A stretch of DNA of 64,000 nt from Nocardia mikamii NBRC 108933 (GCF_001613505.1 NZ_BDCM01000021.1:1-64000); one strand, 5' to 3'; counted from the stretch's first letter, positions 8,343 through 17,231 are shown. The notes: generated from the letters alone by a model not told the origin. Numbers and translations are program-made.

Positions 8343-9200
8343 ATGACGACGACTCTCGCGGCCGGAACCGGGGCGGAATTCACCTCGTGGCTGCGCGGCA
8401 GCGGGCTGGAGATCGTGCTCCTGATCGTGGGCGCGATGCTGTTCAGCCGCTTCGCCACCTTCGTGCGCGACCGGATCACCCGCCGCATCGACTCCGGCTT
8501 CCAGAGCAGCGATTCGCTGGTGCGCACCGAGGCCGCCAAACATCGGCACGCGCTGGCCCAGGTCATCACCTGGGTCGTGCTGGTGATCGTGTACTTCCTG
8601 GTATCGCTGGAAGTGTTGCGGCGCTTGGGGTTCCAGCTCAGCGGCCTGGTCGCGCCGGCGGCGGTACTCGGTGCCGCGCTCGGTTTCGGCGCCCAGCGCA
8701 TCGTGCAGGACCTGCTGGCCGGATTCTTCCTGATCACCGAGCGGCAGTACGGATTCGGTGATGTGGTGCGCATCGCGGTCACCGGGCAATCCGAGCCGGC
8801 CGAAGGTACCGTGGAGGACGTCACGCTGCGGATCACCACGCTGCGCAATCCCGACGGGGAGGTCATCACGGTGCCCAACGGGCAGATCGTGAAAGTGACC
8901 AATCTGTCGAAGGATTGGGCTCGTGCGGCGATCGATGTGCCGGTGCCCGCCACCGCCGATATCACCAAGGTCAACGAGATCCTGCACGAAGTGGGCGCCA
9001 AGGCATTTCAGGATCGCCGCCTGAAATCGCTACTGCTGGACGAACCTACGGTGATGGGTCTGGAAGATCTCACCGTCGACCAGATGAACATCCGGATGGT
9101 GGCCCGCACACTGCCGGGTAAACAATTCGACGTCGGACGTGAGCTGCGTGTGCGTGTCGCCGCGGCGCTGCGTCGGGAGGGTTTGAGTGAAACCGCGTAA
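8343..9200 (+). CDS. mechanosensitive ion channel, MscS family
   Basis: A 285-aa small-conductance mechanosensitive channel. It has an N-terminal transmembrane helix (GLEIVLLIVGAMLFSRFATFV), a second helix (ALAQVITWVVLVIVYFLVSL), and the pore-lining TM3 rich in Ala and Gly, AAVLGAALGFGAQ, followed by RIVQDLLAGFFLITERQYGFGD. The cytosolic beta domain follows (NPDGEVITVPNGQIVKVTNLSKDW). It would release solutes on osmotic downshift. The ATG has a GGAAAGG ribosome site; a longer frame upstream is not used. The gene order prfB-MscS-like-small protein-ftsE matches that of mycobacteria. Confidence 0.92.
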   Translation: MTTTLAAGTGAEFTSWLRGSGLEIVLLIVGAMLFSRFATFVRDRITRRIDSGFQSSDSLVRTEAAKHRHALAQVITWVVLVIVYFLVSLEVLRRLGFQLSGLVAPAAVLGAALGFGAQRIVQDLLAGFFLITERQYGFGDVVRIAVTGQSEPAEGTVEDVTLRITTLRNPDGEVITVPNGQIVKVTNLSKDWARAAIDVPVPATADITKVNEILHEVGAKAFQDRRLKSLLLDEPTVMGLEDLTVDQMNIRMVARTLPGKQFDVGRELRVRVAAALRREGLSETA

Positions 9201-9342
9201 ATCGACCGCGATCCTGCTCAGTGTCTGGGTCGCGACGCTCGTGTTGTATCTGTTCGTGAAACCGGCCACGCCGGACCATTCAGGTTTCAACATCGCGAAT
9301 ACCGTTTCCGGTTCCGCGCTGACGACCGCGCCCGCCCGCTGA
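9187..9342 (+). CDS. 51-aa single-pass membrane protein (W[IV]A-LYL motif family)
   Basis: A GTG codon inside the end of the mscS gene opens a 51-aa frame that overlaps mscS by 14 nt. It starts MKPRKSTAILLSVWVATLVL, giving a basic tip and one hydrophobic helix, then YLFVKPATPDHSG and a short polar tail. The core WVATLVLYLFVKP resembles the C-termini of two other tiny proteins in this window (15502 and 15769). Position between mscS and ftsE parallels a small membrane-protein gene in mycobacteria. No function known. The overlap implies translational coupling. Confidence 0.65.
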   Translation: MKPRKSTAILLSVWVATLVLYLFVKPATPDHSGFNIANTVSGSALTTAPAR

Positions 9343-9416
9343 CCTCTCTGTGACAAGTCGCATGCCGTGGAGTGGGCCGGAGTGTGCCATGACTTCGCTG
9401 GCTACACTGGCACCTC

Positions 9417-10106
9417 GTGATCACCCTGCGGAACGTCACCAAGTCTTATAAAACCTCGACGAGACCCGCGCTGGACAATGTTTCGGTCGAGGTCGACAAG
9501 GGCGAGTTCGTCTTCATTATCGGACCGTCCGGGTCGGGTAAATCGACGTTCATGCAACTGTTGCTGAAAGAGGTCAAGCCGACCACCGGCGAAGTGCATG
9601 TCGCCGATTTCCGGGTCGACCGGTTGCCGGGACGGCGGGTGCCCAAGCTGCGCCAGCGCATCGGCTGCGTCTTCCAGGATTTCCGATTGCTGCAGCAGAA
9701 GACGGTCGAGCAGAACGTGGCGTTCGCGCTCGAGGTGATCGGCAAGAATCGCAAATTCATCAATCGGGCGGTGCCGGAGGCGCTGGACCTGGTGGGTTTG
9801 TCCGGCAAGGCGGATCGCCTGCCGACCGAGCTGTCCGGCGGTGAACAGCAGCGGGTCGCGATCGCGCGCGCGTTCGTGAACCGGCCGCTGGTGCTGCTCG
9901 CCGACGAGCCCACCGGCAACCTGGACCCCGACACCAGTCAGGACATCATGATGTTGCTGGAACGCATCAACCGCACGGGCACCACGGTGCTGATGGCCAC
10001 CCACGACAATCACATCGTCGACGCCATGCGCCGGCGCGTGGTCGAACTCGATCGCGGTCGACTGGTCCGCGACGAGGCCACCGGCGTGTACGGGGTGGGC
10101 CGGTAA
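9417..10106 (+). CDS. ftsE: cell division ATP-binding protein FtsE
   Basis: A 229-aa ABC ATPase. Walker A is GPSGSGKST, the signature LSGGEQQRVAIARA, Walker B VLLADEPTGNLD, and the switch His is in LMATHD. The N-terminus MITLRNVTKSYKTSTRPALDNVS is typical of FtsE. With FtsX it forms a type VII ABC mechanotransmitter that activates peptidoglycan hydrolases (RipC-type in actinobacteria) at the division site. The GTG start is used. The stop overlaps the ftsX start (TAATG), so the two are translationally coupled. Confidence 0.97.
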   Translation: MITLRNVTKSYKTSTRPALDNVSVEVDKGEFVFIIGPSGSGKSTFMQLLLKEVKPTTGEVHVADFRVDRLPGRRVPKLRQRIGCVFQDFRLLQQKTVEQNVAFALEVIGKNRKFINRAVPEALDLVGLSGKADRLPTELSGGEQQRVAIARAFVNRPLVLLADEPTGNLDPDTSQDIMMLLERINRTGTTVLMATHDNHIVDAMRRRVVELDRGRLVRDEATGVYGVGR

Positions 10107-11011
10107 TGCGCGCGAGCTTCCTGTTCGGTGAGGTCTTCAACGGCCTACGCCGCAACGTCACCATGACCATCGCGATGATCCTCACCACCGCGGTCTCGCT
10201 CACCATGCTCGGCGGCGGCATGCTGGCCGTCCGGATGGCCGACAAGACCGAGCAGTACTTCCTGGACCGGCTCGAGGTGCGGCTGTACCTGACCGAAGAC
10301 GTCTCGGCCAACGATCCGGACTGCTCGCAGGATCCGTGCAAGGCGCTGATGTCGTCGCTCAAATCCGAGCCCGGCGTGGAATCGGTGCAGTACCTCAATC
10401 GCGAGGAGGCGGTCCGCGAGGCGAAGGAGAAGACCTTCAAGGACCAGCCCGAGCTGGCCAAATACGTCAGCGAGTCGCCGCTGCCGGCCTCGCTGCGCGT
10501 CAAGATGACCGACGCCGCGCAGTACCCGCGCATCTTCAAGGACTTCCAGGGCAAGCCCGGCGTCGGATTCGTACGCAACGACAAGGACATCGTCGACCGG
10601 CTGGTGAGCCTGTTCGACGGCCTGCGTAACGCGGCCTTCGGCCTGGCCGTGCTGCAGGCCCTGGCCGCCCTGCTGCTGATCGCGAATATGGTGCAGATCG
10701 CGGCGTTCACCCGCCGGGAAGAAGTCGGCATCATGCGTCTGGTCGGTGCGACGCGCTGGTACACCCAGCTGCCGTTCCTGCTCGAGGCGGTGGTCGCGGC
10801 GCTGGCCGGGTCGGTGCTGGCGGTGATCGGACTGATGGTCGCGCGACCGCTGGTCATCGACCGCGCCCTCGGTGATCTGTTCGCCTCGAAGGTCTTCCCG
10901 CGCATCACCGGTGACGACATCGCGGTGGTGGCGCTGACCGTGGTGCCCGTCGGCATCGTGTTCGCCGCGCTGACGGCCTACGGCACGCTGCGCTACTACG
11001 TGCGCGAATAG
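10106..11011 (+). CDS. ftsX: cell division protein FtsX
   Basis: A 301-aa permease-like membrane protein with four predicted transmembrane helices. TM1 is near residues 20-42 (NVTMTIAMILTTAVSLTMLG). A large extracytoplasmic domain of about 130 residues follows, containing two cysteines in CSQDPC. TMs 2-4 lie at the C-terminus, with the conserved TRREEVGIMRLVGATRWY loop between TM2 and TM3. The extracellular domain recruits a NlpC/P60 hydrolase in mycobacteria. The gene overlaps ftsE by one base. Its last 16 nt overlap the convergent NTF2-like gene. Confidence 0.96.
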   Translation: MRASFLFGEVFNGLRRNVTMTIAMILTTAVSLTMLGGGMLAVRMADKTEQYFLDRLEVRLYLTEDVSANDPDCSQDPCKALMSSLKSEPGVESVQYLNREEAVREAKEKTFKDQPELAKYVSESPLPASLRVKMTDAAQYPRIFKDFQGKPGVGFVRNDKDIVDRLVSLFDGLRNAAFGLAVLQALAALLLIANMVQIAAFTRREEVGIMRLVGATRWYTQLPFLLEAVVAALAGSVLAVIGLMVARPLVIDRALGDLFASKVFPRITGDDIAVVALTVVPVGIVFAALTAYGTLRYYVRE

Positions 11012-11406
11012 GGTCGTTCCGGGTTCCAGCCGGAGCAGAGCAGGTCGATGGCTTCGATGCGGTCGCCCGCGACGGCGAAGAGATGTTGTTCCGCGATCCG
11101 CGCGGGCGCGTCGGTGTCGATCGGCCACATGCGGACCAGGTACCGCAGATACACCTTGTCGCCGACGCGGCCGGTCTCGCAGCTGAGCACCTCGAACGCG
11201 TCCGGCCCGCCGAACCAGTGCCGGAACCGGCTCACCGCCGCGTCGGCGGTGTCGGTGTCGAAGGGACCCGGCGGTATCAGCCCGCGCATCCGGACGTCCG
11301 GAGTGAGACAGCGCGACAGTTCGGTGAAGTCGCGGGCGGTCAGTGCGTCGAGGAATCGGCCTGTTACCGGTCGATCCGTGGTGGGGGTGGATGTGATCGT
11401 GGTCAT
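10996..11406 (-). CDS. SnoaL/NTF2-like domain protein
   Basis: A 136-aa protein with the alpha+beta barrel pattern of the NTF2-like/SnoaL superfamily: helix TGRFLDALTARDFTELSRCL, the strand DVRMRGLIPPGPFD, then alternating strands VYLRYLVRMWPI and IAEQHLFAVAGDRIEAIDLLCSG. Such proteins are small-molecule isomerases, cyclases or binding modules; none can be assigned here. The second Met (MTTITSTPTTDR) is the likely start. The 3' end overlaps ftsX on the opposite strand by 16 nt, so transcription through either stop would be antisense to the other gene. Confidence 0.75.
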   Translation of the reverse strand: MTTITSTPTTDRPVTGRFLDALTARDFTELSRCLTPDVRMRGLIPPGPFDTDTADAAVSRFRHWFGGPDAFEVLSCETGRVGDKVYLRYLVRMWPIDTDAPARIAEQHLFAVAGDRIEAIDLLCSGWNPERPYSRT

Positions 11407-11486
11407 ATCTTTTTGTACGACCGCAGGGCTTTCCGCACATCGGGCGAACACCCGATCTCGGGCGACGGGTGTGCGCCGAACGGCGC

Positions 11487-13037
11487 TCAGTCCGCGCCCA
11501 CCAGGCCGTGGCGCATGGCGAACATCGCCGCAGCGCCCCGGGTGGTGACGCCGATCTTCGTATAGATGTGCTCGATATGGCTACCCGCCGTGCGCGGCGT
11601 GATGGACAACTGCGCCGCGATCTGTTTGTTCGACCGTCCTCGCACCAGCAGTTGCAGCACCTCGATCTCCCGTGCCGTCAGGCCGGCGACCTGCCGGATG
11701 CGGCGCGGGGCCCGCTGTCCGGCGGCTTCCAGAACCGCGCGCACCGCGTCGGAGTCGAGCCGACCGGCGGCGACCTCGTCTTTCAGGATCGCGCAGCGCT
11801 GATCGAGGGCCAGCGCGGCGCGATACGGCCGCTCCTCGCCGAGCGCCTGAAACGTGTCGGCCGCCGCGATCAACCGCGCCGACGGCGGAATCGCCGCACC
11901 CGAAACGCCGCGCGGATAGCCGGAACCGTCCATCCGTTCATGGCACAGACCCGCCACCGTGCCGAGCCTGCGCAGCCGCGCACACCGCGACAACACCCGC
12001 TCGGTGAGATAGGGAACCATCCGGACCCGTTCGAATTCCGCCGGCGACAGCGCGGTGGCCTTGTCCCAGATGCCGGTGGAGACACCGGTGACGCCGAGTC
12101 TCGACACCAGTGCCGCTCGCGTCACCTCCGCCGCCTCCTCGCCGGCCATCCCGCAGTGCCGCGCGGCGGCGCCGGCCAGTGCGGCGGTCGCGCGGGTGTG
12201 GCCCAGGAACCACGGCGACTTCAGGTCGGCATAGTCGGCGAAGATTTCCAGCACCTCGGTCAGCTCCGCGTCGGGCACCCAGCGATCCAGCGCGGCGCAA
12301 CCGTCGATGACGGCACTCCAGGCATCGACGGCATCGATGTCATCGAGTACCTCGGGCCGTCGTTCGCACAGCGCCACCAGCTCCGGATCGAACTCGGTGC
12401 CGCTGCGCGAACGCAGCATCTCGACCGCCGCCGCGGGGCCGCCGAACCGGCAATAGACCTCGGCGTCGTCGGCGATCTGCACGACCCGCGTCACCCGCGT
12501 GATCCGCGCACCCGCGATCCCGTCCGGCACTCCTTTGCCGTCCCAACGCTCGAACGCCTGCGGCAGCGCGGCACACACCTCGTCCGGCAACCGCAACCGA
12601 TCCGCGATATCGGCCGTCGTCTGACAGTGGGTCAGGAAGGAATGCATCGCATCCCGGAATCCGCTGGTCAGAAAGGCGCCGGTCAGCGCCATCCGTCGTA
12701 TCGGCGACAACCCCGGCCCGATATGGCCGAGCAGAAACCCCATCATCGGCAGCCCGGCCTTGTCGACCCGGTAGCTGTCCGCGCGGATCACCCGATCGTC
12801 ACCGAACCAGTGCGCCATCTCGTGCGAATCCGCGACACACCCCACCCATGCGAGCAGCGACACATAGAACGCGCCCGCCTGCTCCGCGCCGGAGAACCCG
12901 GCGGCCTTCGCCAGCCGCGTGGCGATCACCGTCTGCCGCAGCACATGCTCCTCCGGCTGCCCCAGACCGAGATCCGTGGCCAGCGACAGCGAGGCGACCA
13001 ACTCGGCCAGCCGCAACCCGACCGGCGGTGTGTCCAT
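11487..13037 (-). CDS. HD-GYP-like domain protein with C-terminal LuxR helix-turn-helix
   Basis: A 516-aa protein. The middle (about residues 300-410) has the HD-GYP fold with the second half of its signature intact, CHERMDGSGYPRGVSG. The first-half HD dyad is replaced (LVSRLGVTGVS instead of the usual LLHDIG), and the matching N-terminal segment reads LLAWVGCVADSH. Phosphodiesterase activity is therefore doubtful, and a sensor role is more likely. Residues 445-516 are a LuxR/NarL DNA-binding domain (GLTAREIEVLQLLVRGRSNK then QIAAQLSITPRTAGSHIEHI). No receiver domain is present. The ATG gives MDTPPVGLRLAEL; a longer open frame above it lies in the recQ promoter region. It diverges from recQ. 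Confidence 0.8.
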   Translation of the reverse strand: MDTPPVGLRLAELVASLSLATDLGLGQPEEHVLRQTVIATRLAKAAGFSGAEQAGAFYVSLLAWVGCVADSHEMAHWFGDDRVIRADSYRVDKAGLPMMGFLLGHIGPGLSPIRRMALTGAFLTSGFRDAMHSFLTHCQTTADIADRLRLPDEVCAALPQAFERWDGKGVPDGIAGARITRVTRVVQIADDAEVYCRFGGPAAAVEMLRSRSGTEFDPELVALCERRPEVLDDIDAVDAWSAVIDGCAALDRWVPDAELTEVLEIFADYADLKSPWFLGHTRATAALAGAAARHCGMAGEEAAEVTRAALVSRLGVTGVSTGIWDKATALSPAEFERVRMVPYLTERVLSRCARLRRLGTVAGLCHERMDGSGYPRGVSGAAIPPSARLIAAADTFQALGEERPYRAALALDQRCAILKDEVAAGRLDSDAVRAVLEAAGQRAPRRIRQVAGLTAREIEVLQLLVRGRSNKQIAAQLSITPRTAGSHIEHIYTKIGVTTRGAAAMFAMRHGLVGAD

Positions 13038-13235
13038 GGAGTAATTGTGCTCGTATTTTCGGCCTCCGCTTCGCTGCGGCGGGGTTCGCGGTCTCGGAGG
13101 GCGCTCGTATTCGGGTCGGGTGGACGTCTGCCGCGAGGGAGATCGGGTTGGCGAAGGTTTGCCGCCCCGCGGGATCTTCGTGGACGGGGTGCGGCTGTGG
13201 ATTGGGGGTTCGGATCGTCGGTGGAGGTCCGTAGG

Positions 13236-15356
13236 ATGGCTGGCGTGAATTCCCCGGAGACGCTCGAGACGGCCGACGCTTCGTCGCGCACTGTGGAAAC
13301 CGATGCGGCGCAACAGGTTCTGCAGCGCGTATTCGGGTACGACAGTTTCCGGGGATTACAGCGCGAGATCGTCGAGCAGGTCGTCTCCGGTGGCGACGCG
13401 CTCGTTCTGATGCCCACCGGCGGCGGCAAGTCGCTGTGTTATCAGATTCCGGCGCTGGTGCGGCCCGGGGTGGGTGTGGTCATCTCACCGTTGATCGCGC
13501 TGATGCAGGACCAGGTCGACGCGCTGACCGCGCTCGGGGTGCGGGCCGGCTTCCTCAACTCCACCCAATATCCGGACGAGCGGCGCACGGTCGAGGCGCA
13601 GTTCGTCGCGGGCGAGCTGGACGTGTTGTATCTGGCGCCGGAGCGGTTGAAGCTCGAATCGACCGCGGATTTGCTCGATCGCGGCAAGGTGTCGGTCTTC
13701 GCCATCGACGAGGCGCACTGTGTCTCGCAGTGGGGCCACGACTTCCGTCCCGACTACCTGGCGCTGTCGGTACTGCACGAACGCTGGCCGGACGTGCCGC
13801 GGATCGCGTTGACCGCCACCGCCACCGAGGCCACGCGCCGCGAGATCGCCGAACGGCTCGACCTCACCGGGGCGAAGCATTTCGTCGCGGGTTTCGACCG
13901 GCCCAATATCCAGTACCGGATCGAACCGAAGAATCGCGCCGATCAGCAACTGCTGTCCTTCATCCGCACCGAACATCCAGGGGAGGCGGGCATCGTCTAC
14001 TGCCTGTCCCGCAATTCGGTCGAGCGCACCGCGGAATTCCTGTGCCGCAACGGAATCGAGGCGGTGCCCTATCACGCCGGCCTGGACGCGCGCACCCGTG
14101 CCACCAATCAGTCCAGGTTCCTGCGCGAGGACGGATTGATCGTCGTCGCGACCATCGCCTTCGGCATGGGCATCGACAAACCCGATGTGCGGTTCGTGGC
14201 ACATCTGGATCTGCCGAAGTCGGTGGAGGGCTACTACCAGGAGACCGGTCGCGCCGGTCGTGACGGCCTGCCGTCCACCGCCTGGATGGTCTACGGCCTC
14301 AATGATGTTGTGCAGCAACGCAAGATGATCGACTCCTCCGAGGGTGACGCGGCGCACCGGCGGCAGTTGCAACTGCATCTGGACGCGATGCTCGCGCTGT
14401 GTGAGACCGTGCAGTGCCGCCGCACCCAGCTGCTCAACTATTTCGGCCAGTCCGGTGACACCTGCGGCAACTGCGACACCTGCCTGAATCCGCCGGAGTC
14501 CTGGGACGGCACGGTCGCCGCGCAGAAGGTTCTCTCGACGGTGCTGCGGCTCAGACGTGAACGCGGGCAGAGCTTCGGCGCCGGGCATATCGTCGACATC
14601 CTGCTCGGGAAGTCGAATCCGAAAGTGTTGCAGCACAAGCACAACGAGTTGAAAGTCTTCGGCGTCGGCGCCGATCTGCGCGATACCGAGTGGCGCGGCG
14701 TGATTCGCCAGTTGCTCGCCCAGGGCCTGCTCGCGGTGCACGGTGAATACGGTGTGCTGACCCTCACCGAAGCCAGCGACGACGTGCTGTTCAAGAAGCG
14801 CACGGTCCTCATGCGCCGCGAGCCGGAACGAGTGAAGCCGCCGCGCGCCGCCAAGGCGAAGGCGTCCCGCCTCGCGGCGGCCGAGCTGGCGCCCGCCGCG
14901 GCGGGACTGTTCGAACAGCTCCGCACCTGGCGCGCCTCGGTCGCCAAGGAGCAGGGCGTTCCCGCCTACGTCGTCTTCCACGACGCCACCCTGCGCGATA
15001 TCGCCGGCCGGGCCCCCGCGAGCCTGGCCGAACTCGGCGGGATCAGCGGAATCGGTGAGAACAAGCTCGCGAAGTACGGCGAGGGTGTCCTCGAGGTGGT
15101 CGCGGGATTCGATGCGGGTAGCTCGGGCGGTGCGCCGGAGGCGCCGGCCTCGCGTCCGAACCGAGCCGAGCGACCGGCCGACCAGCGTGGCTCCTCTCGC
15201 GCAGCCGCATCGAGTGCCCGCTCGCGCCCCGAGCCGTCTCGTGGCACGGTGACGCGCTCGAGGTTCGAGGCCTCGGACCCGGGCGCCCCGGATGATTCGG
15301 TGAACTGGGACATCCCCGACGCCGATTTCGAGCCCCCGCCGGAAGACTTCTACTGA
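13236..15356 (+). CDS. recQ: ATP-dependent DNA helicase RecQ
   Basis: A 706-aa superfamily-2 3'-5' helicase. Motif I is MPTGGGKSLCYQ, the DEAH box is in FAIDEAHCVSQWGHDFRPDY, and motif VI is QETGRAGRDG. The zinc-binding subdomain has its four Cys in CRRTQ and CGNCDTC, followed by a winged-helix RQC region. An HRDC domain lies near residues 555-630 (LRDIAGRAPASLAELGGISG). The last 75 residues are a charged, Arg/Ser-rich tail of low complexity ending in FEPPPEDFY. ATG was chosen because GGAGG lies nine bases upstream; GTG nine bases later is possible. It acts in recombinational repair and stalled-fork processing. Confidence 0.95.
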   Translation: MAGVNSPETLETADASSRTVETDAAQQVLQRVFGYDSFRGLQREIVEQVVSGGDALVLMPTGGGKSLCYQIPALVRPGVGVVISPLIALMQDQVDALTALGVRAGFLNSTQYPDERRTVEAQFVAGELDVLYLAPERLKLESTADLLDRGKVSVFAIDEAHCVSQWGHDFRPDYLALSVLHERWPDVPRIALTATATEATRREIAERLDLTGAKHFVAGFDRPNIQYRIEPKNRADQQLLSFIRTEHPGEAGIVYCLSRNSVERTAEFLCRNGIEAVPYHAGLDARTRATNQSRFLREDGLIVVATIAFGMGIDKPDVRFVAHLDLPKSVEGYYQETGRAGRDGLPSTAWMVYGLNDVVQQRKMIDSSEGDAAHRRQLQLHLDAMLALCETVQCRRTQLLNYFGQSGDTCGNCDTCLNPPESWDGTVAAQKVLSTVLRLRRERGQSFGAGHIVDILLGKSNPKVLQHKHNELKVFGVGADLRDTEWRGVIRQLLAQGLLAVHGEYGVLTLTEASDDVLFKKRTVLMRREPERVKPPRAAKAKASRLAAAELAPAAAGLFEQLRTWRASVAKEQGVPAYVVFHDATLRDIAGRAPASLAELGGISGIGENKLAKYGEGVLEVVAGFDAGSSGGAPEAPASRPNRAERPADQRGSSRAAASSARSRPEPSRGTVTRSRFEASDPGAPDDSVNWDIPDADFEPPPEDFY

Positions 15357-15501
15357 ACCGCTCGGTGAGCCGGCCTGCCCGCTCACCAGCGCGGCCGGTG
15401 GTTTCCGTCTCCGCGCGGGCCGGTGTCGACCGCCACGCCGCCTCGGGAGTGACGGCCGTTGCACGTTTATCCCTCCACCCGGCGAGGGTAACCGTGTCGC
15501 C

Positions 15502-15753
15502 GTGACGCATGGCCAGGACGGAGTGATCGAGGGCAACGGGTTGCCGGGAAACCACAACAAGGCTGCGGACGCCGATTCGACCGTGCCCGCCACGCCGGAT
15601 CCTTCCCGGATGGAGGTGCGGCCCGTCGGCAGGATCAGCATGCCCCGGCGGCTGCGTCGGGCCCACACCGGTATGCGGCCGTCGACGCTGGCACTGATTA
15701 CGGTGTGGATTGCCGTTTTGGCGCTGTATCTGGCGGTGCGACCGGGCGGATAG
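15502..15753 (+). CDS. small membrane protein ending in WIAVLALYLAVRPGG
   Basis: An 83-aa protein with GTG start. A polar, Pro/Asp-rich N-terminal half precedes a basic patch (MPRRLRRAHTGMRPS). One hydrophobic helix (TLALITVWIAVLALYLAV) runs almost to the C-terminus RPGG. The basic patch before the helix predicts N-in topology with only a few residues outside. The next gene, 15 bp downstream, ends almost identically, so these are tandem duplicates in one operon. Function unknown. Confidence 0.7.
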   Translation: MTHGQDGVIEGNGLPGNHNKAADADSTVPATPDPSRMEVRPVGRISMPRRLRRAHTGMRPSTLALITVWIAVLALYLAVRPGG

Positions 15754-15768
15754 CGGTAGCGTGCCGCT

Positions 15769-16005
15769 ATGTCCCACGACCATCACGACGACCGCTCCGA
15801 TCAGTCGTCGGATTCCGGCCCCGGCGGCGATCCGCCGGACGCCGCGAAACCCGGACCTCGCCGCACCCGAGCGGATTCGGTCGAGGCCGGGTGGCTGCGT
15901 CCGCACACGAGCCCGCTGGGTCGCCCGCGGGTGACGACCGTGGTGCTGCTGCTCACCTGGATCGCCGTACTGATTCTGTACCTGCAGGTCCGGCCCGGCG
16001 GCTGA
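15769..16005 (+). CDS. small membrane protein ending in WIAVLILYLQVRPGG
   Basis: A 78-aa protein beginning MSHDHHDDRSDQSSD. Its His/Asp/Ser-rich head is followed by a basic linker and a single terminal helix (VVLLLTWIAVLILYLQV) ending RPGG. The tail matches the preceding gene at most positions while the N-terminal halves share only composition, so the helix and its PGG end are what selection keeps. The acidic, His-rich head could bind metal (speculative). No homologue with known function is recognised. Confidence 0.72.
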   Translation: MSHDHHDDRSDQSSDSGPGGDPPDAAKPGPRRTRADSVEAGWLRPHTSPLGRPRVTTVVLLLTWIAVLILYLQVRPGG

Positions 16006-16012
16006 TCGCGCG

Positions 16013-16405
16013 TCAGCGGTCGGCGCCGACTCGCTCCCACATCATCGCTTCGTGCCAGCCGTAGCGTTGAAAGGCCCAGTCCTGCACGGTCTTTGCGACG
16101 AGTTCGAAGGCCGGGGAGTGTGGGGTTCCCCAGCGCGCGGTGTCGCGTACGCTGGCGCGGAACTGCATACCGGGCCCGCCCCCGCCGTACTCGACGATAT
16201 AGCCGCGACCGTCGTCGGGATCGATGCGCCGATCCATCTCGACGCGCAGATAGTGTTGGGCCGCAGGCGAACCCGGGCGTTCGACGACGAGTTGGGGTTC
16301 TCGATAATCCAACTCGGCCAGGAGGTCGTGTAGTTGCGCATCGGTCGGGTCGTCGAGTACACGATCCGAGGCGGTGCTCACTCTGAATCTGGGTACCGTT
16401 GTCAC
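16013..16405 (-). CDS. conserved hypothetical protein, 130 aa
   Basis: The GTG start gives MTTVPRFRVSTASDRVLDDP. A helical segment (TDAQLHDLLAELDYREPQLV) leads into a beta-rich core with GYIVEYGGGGPGMQFRASV and a C-terminal helix ending VQDWAFQRYGWHEAMMWERV. Codon usage and composition fit a real gene. The tyrosine/glycine-rich core resembles small immunity or Imm-type proteins in outline only, so I assign no function. It converges on the tandem small membrane-protein genes and diverges from smpB. Confidence 0.6.
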   Translation of the reverse strand: MTTVPRFRVSTASDRVLDDPTDAQLHDLLAELDYREPQLVVERPGSPAAQHYLRVEMDRRIDPDDGRGYIVEYGGGGPGMQFRASVRDTARWGTPHSPAFELVAKTVQDWAFQRYGWHEAMMWERVGADR

Positions 16406-16720
16406 GCAACCATTTTGCGCGCTCGCGCGGCGGAGGGCACACGGAATCGGTTCCCGGCGGTGGGGATGTCCGCAATCGTCCGCAGCCGCCGTCCTCCGGT
16501 GCGGTGTTTTCTCCCGCGGCGCCGCCTCCGGGCGACCGGGGCAGGTTTCCGGATGACGGCCGATCGTGAGCCGGATCACGGCATGTTCCGGGCCGGAATT
16601 TCGTTTTCCTTCTGTTCGGCGGCCGTGTAAACCGGACAGGTCCGTACGCTCAGCGGGCATCGAGGCACAATGACAGCGTGGAGCGCCGCCGAGCTGCGCG
16701 GACTCGAGGGAAAGGTGTTC
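16406..16720. other. intergenic region upstream of smpB
   Basis: A 315-bp divergent promoter region without a convincing gene. An in-frame ATG at 16670 would extend SmpB by 17 residues. The ribosome site (AGGGAAAGG) just before 16721 and the family N-terminus favour the shorter protein. Confidence 0.45.
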
Positions 16721-17194
16721 ATGAAGGAGAAGGGGCGCAAGGTCATCGCCACCAACCGCAAGGCGCGGCACAACTACACGATCCTCGACACCTACGAGGC
16801 GGGGATCGCGCTGGTCGGTACCGAGGTGAAGAGCCTGCGGGAGGGTAAGGCGTCGCTGGTGGACGCCTACGCCACCATCGACGACGGTGAGGTGTGGCTA
16901 CGTGGCCTGCACATTCCCGAATACGGGCACGGCACCTGGACCAACCACGCCCCGCGCCGCACCCGGAAATTGTTGCTGCACCGCCGCGAGATCGACAAGC
17001 TCACCGGTAAGACCAAGGAGAGCTCGCAGACCCTCGTCCCGCTGTCGATGTACTTCACCGACGGCAAGGTGAAGGTCGAACTGGCGCTGGCCAAGGGTAA
17101 GCAGGACTACGACAAGCGTCACGACCTGGCCAAGCGCACCGCGGAGCGTGAGGTGACGCGCGAACTCGGCCGGCGTGTGAAAGGCATGCGCTGA
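16721..17194 (+). CDS. smpB: SsrA-binding protein SmpB
   Basis: A 157-aa trans-translation factor that binds tmRNA and delivers it to stalled ribosomes. Family landmarks are KVIATNRKARHNYTILDTYE, GIALVGTEVKSLREGKASL, the surface loop WLRGLHIPEYGHGTW, and the basic C-terminal tail KQDYDKRHDLAKRTAERE that folds into the mRNA channel. The ATG at MKEKGRKV matches the family start. Its RNA partner ssrA follows 81 bp downstream. Confidence 0.96.
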   Translation: MKEKGRKVIATNRKARHNYTILDTYEAGIALVGTEVKSLREGKASLVDAYATIDDGEVWLRGLHIPEYGHGTWTNHAPRRTRKLLLHRREIDKLTGKTKESSQTLVPLSMYFTDGKVKVELALAKGKQDYDKRHDLAKRTAEREVTRELGRRVKGMR

Positions 17195-17231
17195 CCGGCG
17201 GGAATGCATGAAGGTGAAGTGATGTTAATAT

